This document shows positions 11,926 through 21,149 of a stretch of DNA of 64,000 nucleotides, one piece after another (position 1 is the stretch's first letter; the number at the start of each line of letters is the position of its first letter). Under the pieces are notes generated by a model, which worked only from the letters and a program-made list of their open reading frames with translations, did no database searches and was not told the origin of the DNA. The DNA lies in contig NW_004624783.1 in assembly GCF_000247695.1 (NCBI RefSeq), positions 3,810,618 through 3,874,617 on the forward strand, read 5' to 3'. The stretch is from Heterocephalus glaber. Lineage: Eukaryota > Chordata > Mammalia > Rodentia > Bathyergidae. The translations under genes were made by a program, and so were the position numbers.

Positions 11926-12170
11926 TAGAGACCAACATATCCTTTTTAAAATCATCAACCAGATTCTTAGCTTTTACTGAGCCAATGATCAATTTCCGGC
12001 CCATGCTCATTTGTTTGTATTTTTCAGAATTTACATTATTTTTCCCTTTTGCAAAACTAGAATGACATTTGCCTGTCTCTAATCTTTCTTCAGCTGTCCC
12101 TGTGAAGTTCCTGATTAGATGAATAACAATATGAAGATTTCTCCTGTTAATATCTAAATATTTAATAATA

Positions 12171-12600
12171 ATCATACTTTGTGCCTGTACCATGTCTAGG
12201 TGCTAGGTGCCTGATCCCCATGTAGATGAATATTTCCTTTAAGTTGATCTAACGTGACTTGCTGTAGCATGGAAAGGATGTCCTAGAACATTGTGGAATC
12301 TCCCTCTAACCAATCTGTGCCAAAGAGAAAACTTTAGGCCAAATGGGCTGCTGGCTGGTCTTTAGGAAATGAGAGATGGAGACTCATTCTCTGTGACATT
12401 TACCCCATCATGCCTGGGCAGACTGGCTGCTGTGTGACCTCCATAGCAGCCCATAAAAGAGTAGCAGCATGGAGCAGAGAGTAGGAAACTAGAACAAAGG
12501 CAAGTCAGAATACGATACAGATGGGGTGGAGGAGTGGTTGGCTGGCTTTGAGAAGTGAGAGAGCAGAGGACTGGCGGTGTGATGATGCTTTTAGCAGCGG
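12171..12600. other. Unassigned unique sequence
   Basis: No gene or repeat recognised. Confidence 0.45.
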
Positions 12601-12864
12601 TATTTTTTGTTCATTTTAAACGAGCTGTTTAAAAAATGAAGAATATAGTACTTGCACATGGTAAAATGTCAAAAAGAACAAAGGATGTACTGTAAAACAA
12701 TAAAATATGTATTACCTGTTTTCTGTTCTGAAGTTTCTACTTTAAGCTTTTTTTATGCATCTTTCCAAAATGTTCCATGCATATACATACGTGTATAGAT
12801 AGGAACATATTCTTCTGTATACTTAAATATGCAAATATATATATATATGTATATATATATACAC

Positions 12865-12903
<39 letters not shown>

Positions 12904-13025
12904 CTCTTCAATTTGTTGCTGTTTTTCAGAGCACCGTATGTAGATTTACTTTTTTTTTGTTTAACAGCTGTACTATGTTCTAATGTATGGGTGTACCATA
13001 GCTTTAACAGTAGCACTGTGAGAAG
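12600..13025 (+). mobile_element. Old L1 fragment interrupted by a microsatellite
   Basis: The flanks of a simple repeat resemble old L1 3' sequence. On the left is TTTTAAACGAGCTGTTTAAAAAATGAAGAATATAGTA. On the right is TTTTTTTGTTTAACAGCTGTACTATGTTCTAATGTATGGGTGTACCATAG, like the common L1 phrase for a base changed at a map site. No reading frame remains. Confidence 0.45.
12835..12903. repeat. (AT)n-(GA)n compound microsatellite
   Basis: Alternating AT/ATAC tracts (12835-12881) run directly into about ten GA repeats (12882-12903). Frames through it give Ile/Tyr and Arg/Glu repeats. Confidence 0.95.
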
Positions 13026-13335
13026 GGATGAAAATGAGATTGATGTCAAACAAAAGGTGTTAATCTTGAGTTTGGAGTAGAGAGAGTAATGAAAAGAGTT
13101 AGCATTGTTACATTTTGAATGTCCTATTTAACTTGAACCAGGTCACGTGTTAACATACTCAGTTTGTTCATGGAGAAAGGAAATTATGTTCCTTCTTGAT
13201 TCTAGTGAGTGAGGCCTCTTACAAACAGCCAATAGCTAGGAAGAATATGTATTAATATTTTCTCATAGTCTAGAGGTGACGTGTGGGCAGCAGAAAACCC
13301 TCACCTGGGCTGAAGCTTTGGGGGTGTCTGCTGGT
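13026..13335. other. Unassigned unique sequence
   Basis: No gene or repeat recognised between the L1 fragment and the MaLR LTR. Confidence 0.4.
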
Positions 13336-13732
13336 ACTACAGTTTGGATATGGTTTGAGTGTGCTCCCCAGGGACTCAAGCATTGAGGGGTTGGTTCTTA
13401 GTGTGGCAATGGTGAAGGCAGTGGAGCCTTTAAGAGGGAGGCTAGTAGGAGGTCCTTAGGTCATTGGGGCATGCCTGTGGAAGGGAATAAGCTAGTTCTC
13501 ATGGGATAGTTGAGTTAGTTTTTGCAAGAAGGTTATTAAAAAGAAACAAACCTGGTACTCTCCAGTCTCTTTGGCTTCTGGTTTGGCAGTGCAATATGTC
13601 CTTCTTCTTAGCATGCCTTTGATTGCCACAGAAGGCCCTCACTTTTAGAACTGTGAGATAAATAAACCTCTTCTTTATAAAGTTACCCAGCTTCAAGTGT
13701 TTTATTATAGTAACAGAAAGCAAATGAATACA
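13336..13732 (+). mobile_element. Rodent MaLR LTR (MST/MT-like)
   Basis: It begins ACTACAGTTTGGATATGGTTTGAGTGTGCTCCCCAGGGACTC. Typical internal phrases follow: GGAGCCTTTAAGAGGGAGG, AGGTCCTTAGGTCATTGGGGCATGCC and TTAGAACTGTGAGATAAATAAACCTCTTC, the last with AATAAA. It ends ATTATAGTAACAGAAAGCAAATGAATACAG. It is a solo LTR, without internal genes. Confidence 0.85.
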
Positions 13733-16540
13733 GATGGGTTTACACGAAGAGTCACCTGGCCCTCTGGGAAGGCCTGATCTGGGCTGACCCACCTTATCCA
13801 GCCTTATCATTGACCCTCACAGTTGTGTTCTGGAAAATGTGCAATAACAGGCTCTAAATAAAAATAAGAGTCCTGATTGTAGTATGTACTGGTTATCATG
13901 GTGTAAATATTTTAACAATGGCTAATTTCTGGCTATCTCCATGGCATCACTGAATGAAGAGTTCGGGAGAGATGGGCATGGTTGGCTGGCTACCCCTAAT
14001 TCTTATGTGCTACTACATACTACTGTGGTCTTGGGGCTTTGAGAGGCATGTGCTTGGTCTAAACTCCACAAGGGACTCTTCACATTTGCAAGGCCTCCAG
14101 TCAACAGGAGTGTTTTAGGAAGAAGCTCTTCAGAGTTTGAGGAAAGGGAATGGGGCCTGGTCGGGGCATAGAGCTAGACTGGGGTTAGGCCACAAAGGCC
14201 TGGAGGGAAACATTAAAGAAGCAGGAGAGGCCGCCTTGGGCCTTGGCACCATCCTGGGACCTCCCTGGGACAATTGTCTATGGCTCCTTCTACTCGGACT
14301 CAGGATAGGCACTTCATTTTTTTCTTCCTCTTTACTTCTATCCTCCCTCCCTCCTTCTCTTTTTCTAACCCTTGTACATGCCTTGGCCCTAATGATGGCT
14401 CTTGGGCACTCCTGAGTTGTGCAGCAGCTGCCGAAGGCTAAGGAGAGAAGGCAATGTGAGGAGAGCCTCATGGAGAACTGTGGGAAGGGGACACTGGATA
14501 TCAGCTTCTAGTCTTTGTTTTAGTCTCTTTTTCCTGTGCCTCCTATCAAAAAGAAGTGTCCTTGCACCTCCTTCCTGCCTTGCTGTGTGGAGAGGGTCAG
14601 GGTTAGGTACAGGGACTCTTTTCGGCCCCTAGGAGTTGGTGCTCTCCAGACCCAAGAGATCTCACCCTGGCTTCACACTCAATCTGGCCTGCAGAAGGCT
14701 CTCTGTCAGGGGCAGGAGCTAGACAGCTCATTAAAATGAACAGGACCCAGCAGGCCTTCTGCAGCCCTCTTGGATGTCTCTGATCCCGACTCTGGAACTG
14801 ATGGCAGTCCACTTCAAGTGAGTGGTGGACCTGAGCATTTTGGGTGCTGATGCTTTCCAGCTCCATGGTTGGTTTTCTCATTTTTACTTAACACCTTGAG
14901 ATGTGCTAAGAAGCTTAATCTCAGAACCCTGAAGGCAGTTCCTAACACATGTATTGGTGCCCAGTCCTGCCAAGTACAGAAATATCATGCATCAAGTCAT
15001 ATCTTCCGTTGTCCAAGAAATTCTAAGGATAAATGAGCTCAAATAATAAGAGCAAAAGGCTAATGAGTCCGGAAAAATGATTTCCTCTCTGAGAATCATT
15101 GTATTTATCATATCATGGGGCTGGCAAGCTGGTGTGATTGTTGGTGGGTGACCTTAGTTCCTTACCACGGACAGCTCCAAATGATCCAAGAGAAAAGCTG
15201 CAACCAGACGTCTTTTTTGACCCAACCTTGGTCACACTATCACTCCTATAGTAATTTCTTGGTCACTTGAGTCAGCTCTGATTTGGTGTGGGAGGCGTCT
15301 GCACGAGGGCATGAATAGCAGTAAGTGAAGGCCGTCGGGGCTGTTTTAGAGGCTACCACGATTGCTTAGAAAGGACTGGATTCAGACCACTCAGTAACCA
15401 TCTGGTAAGACACTGGACAAAAGCCCTCAGCCAATTAACATGGACTCATCTCCATTACAATGAAAAAACACTGGGGTCTTTCTGCTATTTATACCCAGTC
15501 AGGCCAAGTGTCTCACTTAGACTACTTAGTAAGTGAGGTAGGCAGTGCCAAGGTGGAGGTTTCCTGTGGGAGCCATGAAGTACATAATACTTAGAATTCA
15601 AACATCTTGTAGCACCTTGTGTTTCCTAGGACTGAACTCTTAGGAAGGGTCAGTGTTTATACTGAAATGTTTTGTACTTCCTTGTAACAAGATGTGCTTC
15701 TGGACCGATCTGGGATTCTGCTGTTTCTGGCAATAGAGGCAGGTGTGGCCTTACCTCTTCCATGTCCCCTTACTCCATTACATCTTCTCGCTGTTGGTGT
15801 CTTCAGGTGAAAGGATATGCTTGTTAGCTAGCAAAGAAAGAAAAATTTTGCTGTGGGGATAGTGAATGAAGGGTGTGAGGAGGAAAGGAGAAAGATTTGG
15901 ACAACAAGAGGCCTGGGAGCTGCTTTGGGGGCCAGAGACTATGATCTGCAGTGTGTTTTGTGTATATGTATGCAATGCATGCATGTAGTTGAGGTGGGGA
16001 TGGGGTCTTCCTTGCCTTGGCAGGAACTCCCAGTGTAACTCAGGAAGCCACAGCAGAGCTGCAGAGCTGGCTGTGTACAGCAATATAGCCAGGTGGAGGA
16101 GTCCTTAGGAGGACACAACATTGCTGCTGATACCAATATGTCCTTCTATCAAATGGCATGGGGGAAGTAGGCACAATGAGGAGACCCGTGGAGAATAAGA
16201 TGGTTAGACTAGTTCCTCAGGGGTCTCTGACAATTGGGAGGAGACGGGTAGGGAGTTGTCAGCGGCGGCCAAAGTCTTGGATGAGCAGAGGAGGCTGGGG
16301 TTGAGGTGCAGAGGTTAATGTCTGACTCCTCATTTATACCCACAGGCTGGTGCAGCCTGGGATAGTTTGGGTCTACTATGAATATTCAGCCACCACAGTC
16401 AAACTCCAGTCAGAAATCACGGTGACACAGGGATGTTCCTCCTCACACCCTTCTCCAAAAGTAGTCACTTTTCTGTCCTATGTCACTATTATATGGTACT
16501 ATTTCTTGAAGACAGAACTCTGGGTTAGAGACATACTTAA
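13733..16540. other. Unique sequence, no gene recognised
   Basis: No repeats are recognised apart from a short CCTCCCTCCCTCC pyrimidine tract near 14340. Overlapping frames of 76-113 codons at 14130-14632 occur on both strands in GC-richer sequence and lack domain features. The part from about 15060 to 15560 is AT-balanced unique sequence that could hold regulatory DNA, but nothing specific supports this. Confidence 0.45.
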
Positions 16541-16560
16541 CCCCCCCCCCCAAAAAAAAA
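16541..16560. repeat. C11A9 homopolymer pair
   Basis: A run of about eleven C is followed directly by nine A. It is prone to slippage and sequencing error. Confidence 0.9.
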
Positions 16561-16619
16561 CTGAGGAAAAATACTTTTGTTTGAATGAACTGAAAATCTG
16601 TAGAGTTGTAAACAGATTC

Positions 16620-17040
16620 CTTGAAATGGCAGCTTCCAAGGAGGATGCAGATTGAAGGCCTCTGGATTATGTGGGAGACATCTGGAAAGCATGGGCCAGT
16701 GGGTAGTTTGGACCTTTTTGTGCGCAGCTCTGGTCTGGCCTGGCTAGGCAGCTTTGTCAGAGCAAGACTTCCCTCCCATTCTCAGCGGATTTGGGATAAT
16801 GTCGATATTTCTGCTCTCCTGCAGGTGGCGCCACAACGTAGGTTTTCAAGCAGGCGACCGCCTGAAGTTTTTATCCCTTGCACTCTAGGAGACCCAGCCA
16901 AGGGGCAGCGCTTACTGGGAGAATTTTTGTGTATAGCACCACCAGGCTCTGGTGATTTGTTTAACGAGCAAATCTGGCTTTTATCAATGTAAATAGCAGC
17001 TCTGTTCCTAGGCTAATAAAATGGTGGTAGCTAAGTGAAG
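16620..17040. promoter_or_regulatory. Candidate conserved element containing a CTCF-like site
   Basis: A unique, repeat-free segment about 3 kb upstream of the CpG island. It contains the CTCF-like core at 16818-16832 and AT-rich parts such as TTGTTTAACGAGCAAATCTGG and TATCAATGTAAATAGC. A 123-codon frame (16621-16992) crosses it without any recognisable domain. Conservation is inferred, not measured. Confidence 0.35.
16818..16832 (+). promoter_or_regulatory. CTCF-like binding site (forward)
   Basis: CCTGCAGGTGGCGCC matches the CTCF core CCASYAGRKGGCRSY at 14 of 15 positions, with T for A at position 3. It lies about 3 kb upstream of the promoter and points toward it. Confidence 0.6.
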
Positions 17041-18197
17041 GAAAACTTAAAAATTTCTTCTCTCTCCTATTAAATCTAGCCTTTTTATTCATCTATGGGA
17101 GATGAGTTCATACTTTTCTCTCCAAATCTGGCAATAAACCAAACCCTCCCTCCAGGCTTCTCCTTAGAAACAGGACTCTATGAAACAATAGGCCATTTGC
17201 TTTCCTCTCTTGTGGCCATGGGGCCAGGCAATGACCTGCCCAGTTTTACTAGCAGGCTAGGGGAGGAGTGGATGACTCGGAGGGAGACCATTGTCAGCAG
17301 GAAACAGCTAGGTGGCCTCTCACATCTCTCTTTGGCCCTCATCCACTGCCAGGGGTTGGCAGAGGTGAGAGAGCTAGAGGACTGGGACCTAATCCAGAAA
17401 CATGCTTAGAAGCATTGTACACCACTGCCTTTTCCACTGTGTCTATTCACAGAGAAGAGTCAAGACAGCAGAGGACCTGCTCTTGGTGCATTATACCATT
17501 GCATAAAAAGATATGTTCATCTGAAAAGCAATGTTAACTCCTTTGTCTGTATTGCATTTGCCTTAGAGTTCCAAAGCACCAACCGATCGTGTCTCCTTTG
17601 GATGTTGCTGTAAGTCTGAGGGGTAAATGTGGCAGGTGAGAGATGGAGTCTCAATGAGAGCATGCGGGCTGCCCCAGATGATAGTGCTGAGCAGTGGCAG
17701 AGCCAGTAGGAGACACAGTGGCCTCCAGGGCAGTGACCCTACTCATTCCTCCGTGCATTCTCCAGACTTGAAGGAGAGCCAATGAGCTATCATCAAGCCC
17801 CATATTGGGGCAAATTTGGCCTTCCTGGTCTTCCTGACAAGGGTGTTCTGCTGTAACTTCCCCTTCAGATGGCCTTTCTCTGTGCTGTTCAGGACAGGGA
17901 AAGGGAAGCAAGGTAGGATGAAGTGGGGACCCACTGAGAACAGGAGAGCCAGTGGGACCCCTCATCTGCCTGTTGTTGGTCCAGCTTTCTGTGTGCATCT
18001 TCCCTGCCATTTGGCCCTGTGTCACTCTTCAGATACCACATGGAATTCATTTCGCTGAATGAAAATAAATGACACAACATGCTAGTCAGGAGATAAAGAA
18101 TAATAAACACATTTTATTTGCCACTTCTGAAAAAAAAGTCTTTGACTTCTGGCCCATCCATCAGGAAATGGGTGTGGAGCTCTCAGCCATATTCATA

Positions 18198-18199
<2 letters not shown>
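17041..18199. other. Unassigned unique sequence
   Basis: No repeat is recognised. Chance frames of 63-124 codons occur on both strands (17095-18110). Confidence 0.45.
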
Positions 18200-18240
<41 letters not shown>

Positions 18241-18242
18241 AC
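18200..18242. repeat. (CA)n microsatellite
   Basis: About 16 perfect CA repeats are followed by GCACACGCACAC. The tract can adopt Z-DNA. Confidence 0.97.
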
Positions 18243-19849
18243 TGCAAGGGGCAGAAGAGTCACGTGGTGTTAAAAATACATGCTGGATGACTGACTGAGA
18301 AGGGGAACAGAGCTGTTTTCACACCTCCTCCTCCCTTTCAGCATTTTTATGGCATACACTGAAAGCCCAGTGGCAAACTTATTTGACAAGATCCTCCCTC
18401 CTGCATTTATTGAAGTAATCTGCTGGGGTTTTCCATGTGACTCTCTGGGCATGGCCTATGATAGTCCCATGTGGCAAATTTAGAGGCGTACCCCTGGAAG
18501 CAGGACAAGGTGAGGACTGCTTTATTCAGATGAGGCAGGGATCCCCTTTGATTTTGCATTGGGCGCCTTGCCAGTTTCCTTCTAGTCCCTGTCCTGTACA
18601 GACAGACATTAGGCCCTGAGGCATCCCCAGCCCTGGAAGAATGTCAAAGAAGCACCAGCATTGAGTTATCTTGTTGTGTGTTTCTCTGGACTTCTGAAAC
18701 TAACTTGATATTGTGCGTTTTATCTACAGTCTGGGGCCCAGGGTTTTGAGAAGAGAGGAGCCAGATCAATGTTTTAACATAAGCTAATAAGATAATCCTT
18801 GCTGCTTTCTGGGCCATGCAGTACTCAGCAGAGAACCAGAGACTAACAGGGCTCCACGCTGTCTCCTGGATACCCTTTAACCAAAGACTCAAACTTCTGC
18901 TTGCCTCCCACTGCGGCTTGATTCATTTCCTCTTTATCAGCAAGAGTGAAGTTTCAGTGAAGTCCTGTGGGGGAGAGCCCAGCCTGAACCACATATGTGT
19001 GCTACCCACCTTGGGCTACGGTCACCCCAAAGAGTATTTCAAAGTCTCTCCAGTTTACAACTTTGATTTCTGTGAAAATATAATCCCTATAGGAAAGTGT
19101 AGACATTTATGCTGGTGTCGATCATTTGTACCTAGTAGGAAGATTCTGAGATGTTTGGATGGGAGGGAGAGTAAGGGGAGAAGTTGCTGGGTAGGAAGAA
19201 AAGTTGAGTTGAAGAAGGGACATGGTGGGTGGGTCAAAAATCATGGGTTCCTCTAGCAGGCCATCCTTGGTGGGGGCCCATGGGGAACTACAGTAGGAAT
19301 GGCGTTGAGGGAGGTGTGCAGAGAGGTGAGGAAATAAGGTAGCATCCTGAGGTTTTTCTTGATCTGTGGCACATTGGGGGTTTATGCAGAGGTTTCCTAG
19401 ATAGTGCAGTTCACTTCCTGTCTTCATGAATTTCCTCCTTGTCCGATTGTCTAAACCAGAGAAACCTTAAGATTTCTTTCCTAGGGCTTCTGAAACTACC
19501 TTGATGTTGGCATTATCCGTCTGGATTGTGGTCTAGGATCTAGGGTTTCAGAAAAGAGCACAGCCGGGTCAGCCTCTTAGTGCAGACATCACTGGACAGA
19601 CAGATCAGGTTACCCAGAGAGCTCCGGGGCACTTGGCCATTCATGCTCTCTGGTCCTGGCCTTCTGTCCTTGGTCCTGGGCATCCTTGGCTGTCCTGCGG
19701 GAGTGCCATCGTGGGTGTGTTTGTGGGGGCTGATCATTCTGATTAGGAACGGGGATGTGCTTTGGCCTCAGCGTGTGCTGGTGTCAGCTCTGACCACCCG
19801 AGGGTCCCTCTGACCATTCGCACCCACGTCCCCTTCTTCCCAGGAGGCC
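18243..19849. other. Upstream flank of the CpG island with a diverged internal duplication
   Basis: GC content rises toward the island. Two segments, about 18692-18775 and 19486-19575, align in the same direction: both begin CTTCTGAAACTA(A/C)CTTGAT(A/G)TTG and end near AGGGTTT(T/C)(G/A)GA(A)AAGAG...GCC. This is either an old local duplication or two copies of an unrecognised repeat. No gene is called. Confidence 0.5.
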
Positions 19850-20689
19850 GAGTGTGTTTCACTCCAAGCGCGCCTCGCGTGCGCTCAAGTCACCATGTAT
19901 TCGCCCCCCGTGCCCCACACTGGCACTACCAGGGTGGCTCTGGGCAGGCGGAGGGAACCCAGGAGAGTGTGGGCCAACGTCCGCGAGGGGGAGAGCGGGC
20001 GGGTCGGCGGCCGCGGCGGGTGTGGGTTCGCGGGGAGGCGCCCCCTGCCCCCTCTGCCGGCCGCTCTCCCTCGGTCTAGACGCAGCCGCGAGCTCCGAGC
20101 CTGCGAGAGCGAGCCAGAGAGGGAGCGGCGGGCGGCGGGGAGGGGAGAGGAGGAGGCGAGGGAGGGAGGAAGGGAAACGGGAAGGGCGGGAGGGAGGAGA
20201 GGAGGACCCAGAGAGCGCCAGGCAGCTGGAGTTTTTGCAGCGCTTGGCCGGGCTTCAATGCACAGCAGCAGCGAGCCCCGGCGGCAGCAGGCAGTCCGGG
20301 AGCTCCGGCGGCGGCCGAGCCAGCGGCGGCCCAGCTCCCAGCCCCCTGCAAACTTTGCGAGCAGCCCGCCGGGGGGGCCGGGGGCGCGCCCGGGAGGCCG
20401 GGCTCGGACCGCGGCAGTGTTCTCGGCCGCCGCAGCGCCCACCGCCACCGCCGCAGCCCCGCGCCTCCCCGGGGAGCAGCCGGCCGCTCCTGCGGACCCC
20501 CAGCCCCGGCCCTTGGGCATTGCCCGCAAAGTCCCCCGGCAGGGGCGGGGGCAGCAGCGGTGCGGCCGAACACGGGCTGCCAGTGGGCGGCCGCGGCTGC
20601 CCATCGAGGCGCGCAGAGGAGCAGAGAGCGCTCCCCGGCGGGTCCCCAGCGAACTCGCCGCGCCCGGGCAGCGGCCGGGCCGGGCGAGC

Positions 20690-20707
20690 ATGGGCGGCGC
20701 GGAGTGA
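20690..20707 (+). promoter_or_regulatory. Five-codon upstream ORF in the leader
   Basis: GAGCATGGGCGGCGCGGAGTGA encodes M-G-G-A-E-stop. The start context has a purine at -3 (G) and G at +4, which is favourable for initiation. If transcription starts upstream, this frame would be translated or scanned and could reduce downstream initiation. Its presence does not prove regulation. Confidence 0.45.
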
Positions 20708-20747
20708 CGCCGCCGTGCCCGCTTGGCATCAAGGACATTCAGCCCGC

Positions 20748-20771
20748 GGGGGTGGGGACGAAGGGGGGGGG
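20748..20771 (+). promoter_or_regulatory. G-quadruplex-prone tract in exon 1
   Basis: GGGGGTGGGGACGAAGGGGGGGGG contains enough G runs (5, 4 and 9) with short loops for an intramolecular G-quadruplex in the coding-strand DNA and the 5' UTR RNA. Function is not shown by sequence alone. Confidence 0.5.
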
Positions 20772-21107
20772 CAGCCCCGCGTCGCCACCGCAGCCCCCAA
20801 GAGCCGCCGCCGCCTCTGCTGCTTGGGCTCCGGGCTGGGTGGAGGAAAGGGGTGCCTGGAATCGATCCACATTTCCCGACCTTTTTGCTGGACATTACGC
20901 CCACCTTGGACGCTGCAAGAGGAGCTGTCAGGCCCCGCAGGCTCTGATTTGGTCCCCTCCGTTTTCCTGTGCTGCTCCCGGCTTCCCTGTGCCTCGGTGG
21001 AGTATTTGCGTTCGGGGCTGGGGCTGGAGGAGGCAGCCACACGCGCGCACACGCACACGTTCAGAGGAGGGCGAGAGGCAGCGGCACAGGCACCATCTGC
21101 AGTGTCA

Positions 21108-21125
21108 ATGCGGCGCTCCGGCTGA
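21108..21125 (+). promoter_or_regulatory. Five-codon upstream ORF 24 nt before the splice donor
   Basis: GTGTCAATGCGGCGCTCCGGCTGA encodes M-R-R-S-G-stop. The -3 base is T and the +4 base is C, so initiation would be weak. It ends 24 nt before the exon boundary at 21149. Confidence 0.4.
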
Positions 21126-21149
21126 AGGAGGGAAACGCGGCGCTTCCAG

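Larger units (their letters stand above)
9895..12170 (-). mobile_element. L3/CR1-clade LINE remnant, minus orientation, with nested insertions
   Basis: Collinear blocks read on the plus strand as the antisense of an old CR1/L3-type LINE: TATTAGAAAGCTATTCCTCTTATTGGGTCAAAAT (about 10010), ATTAATGTAGCTTATGATCCCAGTTAACATTGGCAGC (about 10365), CTTTATCCATGTCATTAGTAAGTGTGTTGAGC (about 11250), CCAATTAATCCACC (11382), AAATGCCTTGGTGCAGTTTAGATATTCTC (11444) and CATTTGCCTGTCTCTAATCTTTC (about 12065). The block at 11444, read on the minus strand, corresponds to the reverse-transcriptase region around the LDFSKAFD motif, now disrupted. A SINE (10459-10566) and an MLT1 LTR (about 11591-11925) interrupt it. 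The family comes from memory of the consensus. Confidence 0.6.
20090..21149 (+). other. Probable first exon (5' UTR) of an unidentified plus-strand gene
   Basis: The 3' boundary is well supported: GGCGCTTCCAG|GTAAGG is close to a perfect U1 donor. The 5' boundary is a guess within the island. The exon looks non-coding. The ATGs at 20690 and 21108 each open a five-codon frame ending in TGA (MGGAE and MRRSG), and the longest frame from an internal ATG (20258-20707, 149 codons) has only the Pro/Ala/Arg-rich composition of CpG sequence and a weak start context (TTCAATGC). Long GC-rich leaders with short upstream frames and a first intron of tens of kb are common for neuronal or developmental genes, but I do not recognise this leader. 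The coding exons are expected downstream, beyond most or all of this window. Confidence 0.7.

Noticed and set aside
16621..16992. 123-codon frame over the CTCF-like segment
   Set aside because: No domain, no neighbouring splice donor in frame. The segment looks regulatory if anything.
20258..20707. 149-codon frame starting inside the leader (MHSSSEPRRQQ...)
   Set aside because: Weak start context, low-complexity composition, no family resemblance. More likely leader sequence than a protein.
19854..21125. 423-codon plus-strand and 385-codon minus-strand open frames across the CpG island
   Set aside because: GC-rich DNA has few stop codons. The frames overlap on both strands, are Pro/Ala/Arg/Gly-rich without domains, and the plus frame runs through the probable promoter.
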